From positions 3,354,563-3,418,562 of the forward strand of contig NC_071348.1 of NCBI RefSeq assembly GCF_027744825.2: a stretch of 64,000 nt of DNA, given 5' to 3'. Position numbers and translations under genes: made by a program. The notes beneath the pieces are model-generated. The model was not told the origin of the DNA. It did no database searches and worked only from the letters and a program-made list of their open reading frames with translations. This stretch comes from Synchiropus splendidus (taxonomy: Eukaryota > Chordata > Actinopteri > Syngnathiformes > Callionymidae). This document shows positions 47,995 to 58,989 of the stretch, in pieces; position 1 is the first letter of the stretch; each line of letters begins with the position of its first letter.

Positions 47995-49023
47995 GTTGCT
48001 AAACGTCTGCCTCTTTGGCATACAGATAATGATTAACCGATGATTCCGAAAATGAAACAAGAGCCGAAGAACGAGCTGATGCCAAATGAACACAACGTTG
48101 TTATCGTGAAGATTTGGGGTCTAAAAGACTTGCATACTGGAGACCTCCTTGATAGTTGGGGAAGCGGTCACATACAGTGCGGGAATCATGTGCGGGGCTC
48201 TCCCCAGGATTGTTACCACAGCATGACGGGTCTTGGACCCTCTGAATCAGGTTGGGGATGGGAGGTTCCGGCAGGTGGCAACATTATCCCATGCAGCGAT
48301 TTGGTGGCCAGATTTTCCATAATCTACGTTGCCTGTGGATTTCACTCCAGGTTTTCAAATAAGAAGCACATTACTAGAGTACAACACATTCAAATGTCAT
48401 GCACATTGCTCAAAATTAATGCAGACAACAAACCGGCTCCAGTGAGCATCATTATGTTTTTATCAATAGAAACACATAGACCGAGTCCAATGAAGAGCCA
48501 GTTTTAAGTCTGACAGTGTCATTCTGAATTGGACTGTGCTTCCACAGTTGTGACGGCCTGGTCATAATGGCAGACATACGCCAGGTAAACAAGACTTACA
48601 TGACTGGAAAACAACCATCTGATTTAGCTTTACTTCACTCCAGAAAGGAAAAATCCTAATGTGGTTTCAAAATCATTTTACTGCGCCTCCCATCGTGTCA
48701 GTATTGAAATATACCTGACAGTCGTGGTGTGAATTCGATCCATTCAAGCCAGCTGCTAAGGCTTCACCTCGGACACATGCGAGCGAGCTGAAGCACAGGG
48801 ACTCTACACATCGAGGAGGCGCCGTAATATCAAACGATCACATGCGGATCAACATGAATTGTCCGAAGCCAAAGAGCAGAAAGACTGGAGCAGCTAACCG
48901 CCTCCGACAATAGCTCCCAGCACAGGCTAACGGCTAAGGCAGTTAGCAATGCTAAGGAAGAACCAATGCGACGCTAAGACTAGAGAAACACCCGCAGCGA
49001 CAAAGCACACTCTAAAAGCTTAC

Positions 49024-49290
49024 CTTGAATTAGGCTCTCGCTTATTTAAATCCACATCTCGCCGCTGTTCCGTCGTCAGCGGGGTGTTCGCTGCAGTAGG
49101 CCGAAGCCGAGTCCCTGTCGGAGTCTCGCAAGATGGGGACGGTAGTGACGTCACTCTCCACCCCCCCCCCACTGGAACCGCTTGCGGAATTGTTCGCTTG
49201 TTTACTTTCGTTGGTTTTTAAATTGCGCTGTATTTACGGGGATTTGTCGTTAACATTTAAAACCAATTAGTTTGGTGATTATAATCCAAG
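49024..49290. promoter_or_regulatory. Candidate divergent promoter: zinc-finger gene E (minus) and speriolin (plus)
   Basis: The minus strand has a donor (TTCAAG|GTAAGC) ending a putative non-coding exon of gene E at 49024, in a CpG-rich stretch at about 49050-49200. The speriolin coding start is at 49675 on the plus strand with no other promoter-like stretch between. The two genes probably share this region; transcription starts are unknown. Confidence 0.45.
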
Positions 49291-49674
49291 CCGCGCATAT
49301 TACGCATGTTTTGTCATCGAGTTCAAGCGTGATAGTATTTGAATATAATATAAAAGTGTTCCAAAAAAAAAAGCGACGAGAGCGAATGAACGCAACCAAC
49401 TCACCGGGAACTGGAACGGAAAGTGACGTCATAAACCCTCACGTGACCGCCAGTTCAAGAACTGTGTTGCGGTTTAAAGATGAAAGACAGGAGGTTATAT
49501 ATGGTTGTGACTCAACTGAGACGCAACTGTCTGACAGAGAAGAAAGAAGCATGCCGTTGCTCTGCGATGGGAAGTGCCCCGCACACGAGGCCTGGAGCAT
49601 CCTGCGCAGGGCGGCGTCGTGAGGTCACGACAAGTGTTGAGAAGCGTCCGATGGGCAGAACAAGTGCCCCGTAA

Positions 49675-51759
49675 ATGGAACCAATAGCCCTCATGGAAAC
49701 TATGGTCACGTTGCTGGCGAAGAATCATCAGCTGCAGCAGGAGAACAGTCGCATGCATAATTCAATGTTTAGTTTAGTGAAGGAAAATTTTGAGCTGAAA
49801 TCCTTGATGCAGGGCAAAGAGCCCCAGTTGGATTGCACAGGTGAGTTCAGGCCGTGGCCAAAGGTGGCTTTTTCACACCCCCCAGCGCACAATGTCCACA
49901 CAAAAAAACACCACCGCTGGAGAGTCCTGCTTGTCGTCCTTGCTCTTGAGATCCTACTGCATTGTTTAGAATTACTTTTTCACTCACTAAATCTGACAGC
50001 AATGTTCACCCCCCCCACTATTCATATAAACATTTGGTTTAGAAATGTAGCACAGAAAAAACGTAAAGCTGTGGACTAAATAAGGCCTGCTATGAGTCTG
50101 GAAGAGCGTCCCATTGTCCGACATGTCACGCTCACTTTCGAAAGTTACACATTAGGCCTGCATGATAAATCGTAAAAAAAAACGCGATTTCGATTCACAC
50201 TTGTGTCTGATTTAATTTTCAATTCGTTTTTGATTCGCATTTAATTTACAAACCGACTGGATTTGCATCACAGACGCCACTTTCCTTTGTGACTTTCACG
50301 CTCCCAAGCGGCGCCAGCTTCTACTTTCTGAGTTCCCACAATGCTCGTGACTTCTCCTTCAACCAATGACGAAGCGCCTTGTAGTCACGTGTTCCACGGG
50401 TGATGTGAACGCGCTAGTGATTGGGACAGGATCGAAACTGTTTTGGAGTCAGGTGCAGCGTTCGTCAGCCACCTGAATCTGAAACTGTTGAAATATCTGA
50501 AGCGGAAACCTTCATCACTGCAGTGCTCTCTGTCTCCGAGTCCCGCTACAGTCTGTCAATACGTCACGGACACAGCACAGTCCATAGAGATTCAGCTGCC
50601 ACGTCTCACATCAAGTTACATGTTTTTCAATTGCGTCCTTTTGATATGATAGTTGCTGCATTCTGCAAGATTTTTTGCCTTCCAGCCGAGGTATAACAAA
50701 ACCTGTCTGAATTAAAATCATTGAATGGTGCATGTTTTCACATCTTCGACACAGAAGGTCTCATCATTTTCATGACAAATTCATTGTCAATCCATGTGAT
50801 CGGCAGCACCTCAAACGTCATGTGCCTGGTGATGCAACTTTGTTTTGTCATGGTTTATGTGTGCAATAAACTATGTATCTCATGAGGAAAAAAAAATGTG
50901 GCAGAGAATCGTGCTATCAATTCTTCCCGAATCGCGCAGGCCTATTACACGTGGATGATGTTTGTTTTTGCCAGTCTGTCCAGCGGAAGGAAAAAGCTCC
51001 TCCAGTCTGTGGACAAGCACCTGTGACGAGAGTCAGTTCCGCAAAGGCCTGAAACCTTCAGCAGAAGGACCGAAGACCTCCTCTCCCACCGCGCTGACGC
51101 CTGCCTTTCAGAACTCCACTCGCAAGGAGGACAGCGCTGAGTGGAAAAACTCGTCGGGCTACTTCCCTCAAGGTGGGTGACGCCTCCGCTGCTTGGACGA
51201 CCAGGGTGGCTTCAACGTGTCCTGTCACCTTCAGATCCAAAACGCATCCTTGGGGAAGTCGCTCTTCAACTGGACCGCAGGATTCTCTCCTACGTTTTCC
51301 AAGGCCATAAAAGGCGTTACGGCTTCACCATAAGCAACATACCAGCCAAGATCAAAGAGGCAAGAGTCCTTTCTTTATTAGCATTTCATTTGACGAAAAC
51401 TGTCTCGATTTGACATGAAATAATACCGATTGCAGGTGAGCATACATCCTCTCACCAAACAAGTCAATGAAGATTATGAGCTTCACCTCACAAGAAGATA
51501 TGACCGCCTCATGGGGAACCTCACCCAGAAAGGATACAGGACTCAGTTTCATCCGGTGTTCTCGGAATTCATTGTCAATACCTTTGGTGTCTTTGAGAGG
51601 CCCGGCAGCCAGACTTTGGAATACAACAATCCCAACTTTTTAAAGACGTTGATAATGACTGAAGCGCCCCAGAACCTGCAGGAGGACTTGATCATTATCC
51701 TCGACTGCCTGTGTTTCATGGCTGAGAAGTACAAACGGACTCTTTTTAAGTGGTACTGA
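49675..51759 (+). CDS. spatc1: Speriolin / speriolin-like protein (SPATC1 family, 4 exons)
   Basis: Speriolin-family proteins are germ-cell and centrosome-associated; the exact role in fish is not shown here. Exons are 49675-49840, 50975-51172, 51235-51359 and 51436-51759, giving 270 residues. The N terminus (about 1-50) is a predicted coiled coil with [10 protein letters not shown], similar to the speriolin leucine-rich start. The middle is Ser/Thr-rich. Residues about 122-270 form the conserved C-terminal domain: [30 protein letters not shown], a segment [19 protein letters not shown], and the final [19 protein letters not shown]. Intron 3 has a GC donor (GAG|GCAAGA), needed to keep the frame between KIKE and VSIHP. 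Intron 1 holds a hAT-type element ending about 30 bp before the acceptor. SPATC1 versus SPATC1L cannot be settled from sequence alone. Confidence 0.85.
50153..50944. mobile_element. Non-autonomous hAT-type element in speriolin intron 1
   Basis: Terminal inverted repeats begin TAGGCCTGCATGATAAATCG on the left and TAGGCCTGCGCGATTCGGGA when the right end is reversed. Flanking octamers TTACACAT (50145-50152) and TTACACGT (50945-50952) differ at one base, as expected of a hAT target duplication. Length is 792 bp with no transposase ORF. Confidence 0.8.
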
Positions 51760-51960
51760 TGAGGACTCGCAGCTTCTTCCACCATTCCAGTCTTTGAAAC
51801 CAGTGATGAATTCAGCTTCGATGACAAACTGCTATGCTCCTGCACGTTTATATTGTGATCTCCCTCATGTATTTCTATATTTCACGCGTACTCTTGAATC
51901 ACAAATGGTACGTTCAAGTGCGCATTTCGCTGATTTAAAGGCAACTGTACATATCAAAAC

Positions 51961-51966
51961 AATAAA
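51961..51966 (+). other. Polyadenylation signal of the speriolin gene
   Basis: AATAAA occurs about 200 bp after the stop codon. Confidence 0.65.
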
Positions 51967-52853
51967 TTATATTTTGGGAATTTTCTGTTCTGATCGTATC
52001 GAGCACTCATGAACAGAAAGCATGTGTATGGTTTGGAGCGAAGTAAAACAGATTATTTTCCAACCTGTGTCCCTGTTCATCGTGACGCTCCTGCGACTGT
52101 TTTTTTTTTTTACTGTGTTTTTGTTGGAAGTTTGTCATCACTAATGAATGAATATGCCGCGACTCTAACGCTGCGGTCAAATAGCTCGACCTAGCGGTCA
52201 AGTTGAGAACAACAGGATGATGACCAAAACGGCGGAGGACAGAAGTGGAGAAAAGCTGAGTATTGAGTGAATTAGCTGTGGCGAAGTGTAGTGTAACTGT
52301 AGCTGGTTGAAGGCAACAAAAGGCCTGTTCTTAACTACACAGGTCTCCATAAAGTCTATTCGCCGGTTAAGAAATATATTGCATAAGATGCATAACTGTT
52401 TTATTGAGATTAATTCTTGGAGGTTTTCAACATTTAAATCCCACCAACGGGGGAGAAAGGTAACTCAAATAAAGCAGATGCACCAGTTGTTATTATGTCA
52501 TTGCTGTACCTAGTTTTATTTGCCAGCAAAGTTCCATGACTTTTTTCTTTCATTCAAGATGGCGCTGACAAAGGTTCCCCTGGAATTATCGTGTTGTTGT
52601 CCTTCCATTTACTTGTTGTCAGACGTTATGTTTCAGGAGCAGATGATGTTTGCGTCCGTTTGCACTCCAGTTTCCTCCCGGAGTTGCTGCCTCTGAAGGC
52701 GACGGACTGGTGACCTGTCATGTCATCGCCCCCTGCTCCTCTTGAATGGAGCAAAGGGGCGACCCGCTGAAGAAACCCACACTCATCTTCTGTGGACTGA
52801 AAGACGCCCCTTCATGGTGGAGAAAGGCAGAAGCAAACAGAGATTAAAAAAAC
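51967..52853. other. Intergenic sequence between convergent genes
   Basis: I see no gene between the speriolin 3' end and the 3' UTR of the first GPCR. Confidence 0.4.
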
Positions 52854-52859
52854 TTTATT
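52854..52859 (-). other. Polyadenylation signal of chemerin-receptor-like gene 1
   Basis: TTTATT reads AATAAA on the minus strand, about 105 bp beyond the stop codon. Confidence 0.7.
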
Positions 52860-52963
52860 GGCAAGACTGAACAAGTCCGTTGCTGAAGCCGAGTGCACAC
52901 AGATGTTTAGAAAATAAAGCTGCTGAAATCCGTTCAATAGATTTTGTGCTAGGAAAAGTCCTT

Positions 52964-54019
52964 TTATAACTCAGAGTCGCACGACACGTTGCTTTCAGCG
53001 GTTGTTTTTCCGTGCGACCCGTCTTCCCAAAGCGCGGTCTCCATCAGCTTCTGCAAGGATTTACATTTGCCGATTTCCTCTTTGAAATCTCGGCCGACAA
53101 AGACGTAGAGCAGTGGGTTGAGGCAGCTGTTGAAGTAGGCCAGGCTGGTGGCGATGGGGGTGGCGACGGAGAGCACCTGGGCGAAGGGGTGCGTGCCAGT
53201 GCTGAAGCTGATGATCTCCAGCAGGGTGACGCTGTGAAAAGGCACCCAGCACAGGAAGAAGGCGATCACGACCGCGGCGATGAGCTTGAAGGTGCGCGTG
53301 GACTGGCTGGCGAGGGACGGGCGTTTCCGCAGGCGGTGGATGATCACGGCGTAGCAGCAGATGATGACGGGAAACGGGATGAGGAAAGCCAGGACGAAGC
53401 GAGTGATGGTCATTGCTTGAAGGCGAAACTGAAACAAAGCCGTGTTTCGCGGAGCTGGAACCGCGGGGTCGACCAGCTCGAAGTTATTGAAGCAAAAGGT
53501 CACAGTGTTGATGGTGATGGTGTCTCGGAAGACGAGCATCGGGACGCACAGCAACACTGAGGCCGCCCAGATGGCCAAGCAGGCCCAGGACGCCTTTCTG
53601 GCGCTTCGGTTGTTCTGAGCCCAGATGGGCCTCACCACGCAGATGCACCGGTCCACGCTGATCACCATGAGGGTGAAGACGCTGGCGAACATGTTCAGGG
53701 AGCTGACAGCGCTGTTGAGCTTGCACATGACCTGGCCGAAGGGCCAGTGGAAACCCATGGCGGCGTAGGTCACGCTCAGAGGGAGGAAGGCTGTGAAGAG
53801 GAAGTCGGCCACCGCCAGGTTGAGAAACCACACCGTGTTGGCGGTTTTCTTCATCTTGAAGCCGGTCACCCAGATGACCACGCCGTTGCCCAGGACGCCC
53901 AGGACAAAGGCCAGGCAGTAGACGATCAGAGACATGACGGTGAGAGGGTGCATCGGCGGGGCAGCAGCGTCTGACTCGTCCGCTGAGCCGTGTGGAGTCG
54001 GCGTGGCGGAACCCTCCAT
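52964..54019 (-). CDS. Chemerin-receptor-like GPCR 1 (CMKLR1 family)
   Basis: This is a class A chemoattractant-type receptor of the plasma membrane, 351 residues in one coding exon. I start at the ATG at 54019 (MEGSATPTPHG) because a splice acceptor (TTTCCCCTCACGTTCCAG) lies just upstream. TM1 is about residues 30-52 (LIVYCLAFVLGVLGNGVVIWV), TM2 has LNLAVADFLF, TM3 ends with the DRC variant of DRY (VDRCICVVRP), TM6 has FFLCWVPFH, and TM7 has NSCLNPLLYVF, the NPxxY variant. These and the FKMKKT.NTVWFLNLAVADF stretch match CMKLR1/ChemR23 and FPR-type receptors. The N terminus has no N-glycosylation sequon. The C tail is Ser/Thr-rich for arrestin. It is tandem with a paralogue at 56777-57919, with which it shares a converted segment. 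Confidence 0.88.
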   Translation of the reverse strand: MEGSATPTPHGSADESDAAAPPMHPLTVMSLIVYCLAFVLGVLGNGVVIWVTGFKMKKTANTVWFLNLAVADFLFTAFLPLSVTYAAMGFHWPFGQVMCKLNSAVSSLNMFASVFTLMVISVDRCICVVRPIWAQNNRSARKASWACLAIWAASVLLCVPMLVFRDTITINTVTFCFNNFELVDPAVPAPRNTALFQFRLQAMTITRFVLAFLIPFPVIICCYAVIIHRLRKRPSLASQSTRTFKLIAAVVIAFFLCWVPFHSVTLLEIISFSTGTHPFAQVLSVATPIATSLAYFNSCLNPLLYVFVGRDFKEEIGKCKSLQKLMETALWEDGSHGKTTAESNVSCDSEL

Positions 54020-54105
54020 TGTCTTCGAGTCTGGAACGTGAGGGGAAATCATGAAAACTTCCTGTAACATGTGACAGCTGAAGAGGTCAGCATCAGTTCA
54101 GACCT

Positions 54106-54413
54106 GTCGGGCTCTCGTGGGGTGTCGCTGAACCTGCTTCGGTCCCGCAGTCCTGAAAACACACACACCCAGCTGAGTCTGCGTCACTGAAGGTCCATTT
54201 CAAAGAAAAACACGTGTCTGTCTACATCAACGATACGTCAGTTGGCTTGTTAAAAGAGTAAAATCTAGTGTTGCTATGAAAGTGCTACCTTCTGCAGAGC
54301 TGCCAGCAGCGCGGGGCGTCTTCCAGAGCTCAGTCCAAGTCACTCACTGATTCAGTGTTCATGAGGGACCGTCATATACTGAGGCAGCAACTCATCACTT
54401 CCTTCCTTATAAA
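54106..54413 (-). promoter_or_regulatory. 5' non-coding exons and TATA-like promoter of chemerin-receptor-like gene 1
   Basis: On the minus strand a TTTATAAGG element sits at 54413-54405. A putative exon 1 ends at about 54291 (GCAGAAG|GTAGCA). A putative exon 2 (54153-54106) lies between TGTGTTTTCAG and CGACAG|GTCTGA. The coding exon follows. This is inferred from splice signals. Confidence 0.4.
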
Positions 54414-56476
54414 GGCGCTTTTACGAACACTGCAACTCTGAGTTGCTCAACTGTGCTTCACAGTTCTAAGCTGCGGTGCTTTCCATGGATCCTGGTGAGT
54501 ATTGTACGCAGTGCTGTGTCGTGAAATATACCACATCATGAGTTCCTCTGATGGGAAACAAAAACTAGAAAAGCACTGAGCAAGTGCAAACCTCCACCAA
54601 GTCCAGCCCAACATATGAGAAAGTGCCCCCGGATCCAGTTCAGTCATTTCTTCCCTGACGTCATCCCAGTACTGAAAGTAAAACGGACAAAACAACGTTG
54701 TGGAAAACGTAACCTCCACATCGGAGGAGACGTTTTATCGCCCTTGTATTTATACGTCCTTATTTGGCCCCTCATTTGTCTCCAACTGAAGGCTCTCCTG
54801 CAGGGAAACGTTGCACCATGCTACTAGTGTAGCATTCGTGAGTTTGTTACGCAGCGCTACACAATGCTAAGCTAAGCTTCATTGCGCTATTTTGTATGTA
54901 CAGTATCACATGCTAACTGATCCAGTATCAAGCCATACAGTCTCACGCTAATAACTTCTCACACATCTACCAACAATATGTGATAATATTTCACATAAAT
55001 AAAATGTGATTCCCTTTTTTTAACACAACAGAACTGTATTTTGATGCCTTTTATAAGCTTCGTATGTTTATTGTCTGACCCCTAAATTGGAAAACAAACC
55101 GGTGAGCGAACGCTGTTTCATCAGATTTCCACATTGATTGTGACACTGCGAAATGAAACGCGTTTCCTTCAGCACAAGGCGTTTCCACACATTATCACAG
55201 GCACCATCGAAGGCTTGCGTGAGCACAAACAGCCACTCAAAAGTCAAACATCACCAATTCGCCCACGTTGGAGTCAGGCTTCAGTTTCCACCCATGAAGC
55301 TGTGCAATTCCACTGTGACAAGTGCAGAATCAGGATGAGAAAAAACTTTATTAATCCCATGGAATGAGGAAGGAAGGGGGTCTGTGACTCAATGTTACTT
55401 GAATTGACGGTTTCGTTTGAACTGCGGTGCTTCCACGAACAGGACAAGGTCGCCCCGAAAAACCAGACCTCAAGAGAGGAGTTCAAAGGGCAGTAATGGA
55501 GCCTGCTGCTGACCCTCTGCATGAAGCGCTGACTTTACTGAAGGTACTCTAATCTAATCTAACCTAAAGGGTGATGGTAAGTGGTTATGTTCAAAACAAA
55601 AACAGGGAACCGGCGTGATGATCTGTATCACTAAAGTGCGAGACATTTTTCGGTAAAAACAAAGTGTAATACTCGCAAATGAGCTCAAAATTATTATTCA
55701 CAAAAACACACACATAGGAAGTCAACAACGTTCCATGAAAATATGTGACAGTTCTACACAAAATACATGGAAATACATGTACTGAGCGACTACAATTGGG
55801 ATACAACAGTGATTGCAAATATTAAAAAAAAAGCTGAGTTATAAAACAAGAAGATGGCAACTGCTTTGAGGGAGACCCGCCCAAAAATAAATACATCTTC
55901 AGATCTGCTATTAAAAGACATCAACTCTTCTCCAGGACTAATTATATAGGAGTCACGGCGTGAGTCAGATTCATGGCTGCAGACATGAATTACTGCGAGA
56001 AGAATCCTGCAGTTGAGAGAGATAGTGAGAGGCGCGTAACCATGAGCTCAGACTCAGACGTGCAGCAGCTGCAATACATCCATGATGATTCATCTGTTAA
56101 TAAAAAGCAAGATGAGGAAAAACAAACGGTAATAACGGTAGTGATTATTGAGAAGTAAGAATATTATTGAGACTATTAGACCTGTTTAGGGACTGAATGG
56201 AACTGAAAACTAAACCCTCCTGTCACCCTGTTGACCTGGCTCTTCCCCCCCGACACCACACCGGGTCATCTGTCCCCGGGCACTGACCTCTTGACCCCTG
56301 TCTCAGTCCTGTCTGGTATAGTTTGTTTGTGGCCTGGATTTTGAGAACCTCGATCTGCGGGATTCAGACCGAGTGATATTCACCAGCTCACAGCCAGGAT
56401 CCAAAGCAAGGTCTCATATACCGTGCCAGAGCCCTGAAGCCAAATTCAGATTCTTTAAATTCAAATGAAAATCCCT
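54414..56476. other. Intergenic sequence with a possible retrotransposon 3' end
   Basis: No gene is supported. Near 55340-55360 the minus strand reads GGGATTAATAAAGTTTTT, a common 3' end of fish non-LTR retrotransposons. A short TCTAA repeat lies near 55548-55562. The element is too short to classify. Confidence 0.35.
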
Positions 56477-56482
56477 TTTATT
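56477..56482 (-). other. Candidate polyadenylation signal of chemerin-receptor-like gene 2
   Basis: TTTATT (AATAAA on the minus strand) lies about 295 bp past the stop codon. Confidence 0.5.
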
Positions 56483-56776
56483 CTCTGCATTTGCTTGTGA
56501 AACAGTTGACTAAGTCGAGAACTTCCGGGTTTCCCGCCGCCGTAGGTTCTTTGACACCACTTTAGTGAGCCGACAGCAGGACACAAACACCTCTCAGGCT
56601 TTCCTTCACCCCCCAACACACCCATAATCGAACCCCCTCATGAACTTGACGGAACACAGTCTGCATCATGACGAGGTCCGACGCCTGCACCCACCATGAC
56701 ACATGGATTTTCGGGGGAAACCCAGCACTAAACTAAACAACTTGCTATGAAATGAAACAGTTTGTGTCGGGCAGGT

Positions 56777-57919
56777 TCACACCTCGGCGTCGGACACGGA
56801 CTTATCTTTGCTTCGGCTGGTCATCATTGAGTTTGTGTACGTGTACGAGCGCGACACCTCCTCCTGGAAGGCGCTCTCCAAAACATTCAGGATGGATTTG
56901 CGAACTTTATCCTTAAAGTCTTGACCCATGAAGACGTAGAGCAGAGGGTTGAGGCAGCTGTTGAGAAAGGCCAGGCTTGTGGCGATGGGCACGCCGATGG
57001 TGATGACGTGGTCCAGCGTCTCGCTGGAGGGGTGCGACATGTGGTGGACCAGCTCGATGAGCGCCATGATGTGGTACGGCGCCCAGCAGAGGAAGAAGAT
57101 GGTGATGACGGCGGCGATGATCTTGAAGGGGCGGCTGGAGTGGCTGGCCAGGGTGCGGTTCCTCCGCAGGCGGTGGATGATCACAGCGTAGCAGGACACG
57201 ATGACGGTGAAGGGGACGACGAAGCCCAGCAGGAAGCGGGTGATGGTCATGGCCTGGTGGCGGAAGAGTCCCAGCTCGATCACATGAGGAGCGTCGTAGT
57301 CGTCGTCCACAAAGGCGAAGTTGTTGAAGCAGTTGATGATGTCTTCGTTGTTGTAGGACGGGCCGGTGTCCCTGAAGACGAAGTAGGGGGCGCTGAGGAC
57401 CAGCGCCAGAGCCCAGACCCCCAGACTCACGCAGGACGCCTTGCGCACGCTTCTGTAGTTCTGAGCCCAGACCGGCCAGACCACCGAGATGCACCGGTCC
57501 ACGCTGATCACCATCAGGATGTAGACGCTGGCGAACATGTTCAGGAAGCTGATGGCGCTGTTGAGCTTGCACATGAACTTGCCGAAGGGCCAGTGGAAAT
57601 CCATGGCGGTGTAGGTGACGCTCAGAGGGAGGAAGGCCGTGAAGAGGAAGTCGGCCACCGCCAGGTTGAGAAACCACACCGTGTTGATGGTCTTCTTCAT
57701 CTTGAAGCCGGTCACCCAGATGACCACGCCGTTGCCCAGGACGCCCAGGACAAAGGCCAGGCAGTAGACGATCAGAGACATGATGTTGAGCGACTGCCGC
57801 AGCTCGGCGTGCTCGTCCTTGTAGTCGTACTCCTCGTCGTCGTACAAAGAGTTGTTCTTCCCCATCCCATCTGTCGCGTTGGGGAAGAAGAACGGGGTCA
57901 CGGTCGCTGGATCCATCAT
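56777..57919 (-). CDS. Chemerin-receptor-like GPCR 2 (CMKLR1 family)
   Basis: This is a class A chemoattractant-type receptor, 380 residues in one coding exon. The start is the first of two ATGs at 57919-57914, after the acceptor GCCTTGCTCACTGCAG. The extracellular N terminus has two N-glycosylation sequons (NAT, NNS) and an acidic tyrosine cluster (YDDEEYDYKDE) suited to tyrosine sulfation, as in CMKLR1. TM1 begins near residue 47. TM3 ends VDRCISVVWPVWAQN, very like mammalian CMKLR1. ECL2 carries NCFNNFAF. TM6 is FFLCWAPYH and TM7 is NSCLNPLLYVFMGQDF. It looks closer to mammalian CMKLR1 than its neighbour does (MGQDFK after TM7, YTAMDFHW before ECL1). The C tail is long and Ser/Thr-rich. 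Confidence 0.9.
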   Translation of the reverse strand: MMDPATVTPFFFPNATDGMGKNNSLYDDEEYDYKDEHAELRQSLNIMSLIVYCLAFVLGVLGNGVVIWVTGFKMKKTINTVWFLNLAVADFLFTAFLPLSVTYTAMDFHWPFGKFMCKLNSAISFLNMFASVYILMVISVDRCISVVWPVWAQNYRSVRKASCVSLGVWALALVLSAPYFVFRDTGPSYNNEDIINCFNNFAFVDDDYDAPHVIELGLFRHQAMTITRFLLGFVVPFTVIVSCYAVIIHRLRRNRTLASHSSRPFKIIAAVITIFFLCWAPYHIMALIELVHHMSHPSSETLDHVITIGVPIATSLAFLNSCLNPLLYVFMGQDFKDKVRKSILNVLESAFQEEVSRSYTYTNSMMTSRSKDKSVSDAEV

Positions 57920-58989
57920 GGTCTTTGGACCTGCAGTGAGCAAGGCAGGAACAATAAAGAGGTGTCGCAGCAGTGAGGGCAATACTTTTGCAACTTAAAC
58001 TCGGTCCCTCCATAATGCAAATGAACTGCTGACATTAAAAGTATGGTCCGGGGGCCACGAGCAGCTCTTTGCCTTTATTTACGTGGCCCTCATGGGACCA
58101 AAGCAAAATTGAAATAAATACATACATTAAAAGTAACAAAAGTGGCAACAATTGTAACTAATTTAATTCTAAATGTAGCTCATGAGCTTTTTTTTCCCCA
58201 AACATGAAATAAGATTAAATTCTTTTAATGAACAAAACTCAATTTAGCAGTATTTTTTAATCCTCAATATAAATAAATGCCATATGTTGGAAAAAATGCG
58301 ATGCAACAATGTGGCTTCATATTATTATTTACATGATATTCACACTTCAAAACGTCCTCCTGTATCTATGATCCACATTCAGAATAAAATTTAAAAAAAC
58401 ATTCTAAAATAAACATTTTCACTCTGCATGATATCGAAGTGACATTTCAGACTCTTTCTTCTCTCTCGGCATGAGGCCCCTGACAGCAGTGGCCGGTGAA
58501 ATATGAAGGGAAACACAGGTGCTAATAGAGTCATATATGAATGCACCAGCATGGAATCAGAGGAAGAAAAGGTTCTGGTCTGTGCGCTCAAAGGCGTCTT
58601 GGCAGGAGTGGGTCCCTCATTCACTGTCAACCCACAGACCCTTTTATAGTTGCAGGCGTGGAAGTCATTCACCATCCAACGGGAGGAAATCCAGATTAAA
58701 GAGACACTGAGCTCCAACCAAAGAACGTTTTCCATTGAGTCCAGACTGACTGTAAATCTGAATATTGAAGTCACATGGTCCCTTCAAACACTCAGGCAAA
58801 TAAAAACGACGATCGGAATATTTAGTTTACATAGACCTCTGTGCGGCAATATTGAGAAACTACGAGTTGCATTGGGTCAAACCTTTCCCCAGCCAAACTC
58901 TAACATGTCATTCATGGGATTGGTTTTCCACACGGCTCCATCTCCTCACGACTCCGGAGGTTTAAACGTTTTTTGATCGCCAAACTTAC

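Larger units (their letters stand above)
44854..49023 (-). other. 5' intron of zinc-finger gene E
   Basis: This is inferred from the donor at 49024 and the acceptor at 44853. No gene is supported. A 201-codon minus-strand ORF (45983-46588) has no domain-like features. The intron holds two related hairpin elements and an L2-like repeat fragment, listed separately. Confidence 0.4.

Noticed and set aside
54020..54070. Upstream methionines giving a longer N terminus for chemerin-receptor-like 1 (likewise 57920-57982 for receptor 2)
   Set aside because: In both genes a strong splice acceptor falls between these methionines and the chosen start, so they are probably intronic.
56921..57976. 351-codon plus-strand ORF opposite chemerin-receptor-like gene 2
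   Set aside because: It is the exact antisense of the GPCR coding exon. Its composition (many His, Asp, Gly, Val, Glu) is typical of an antisense shadow of GC-rich codons, and it has no domain.
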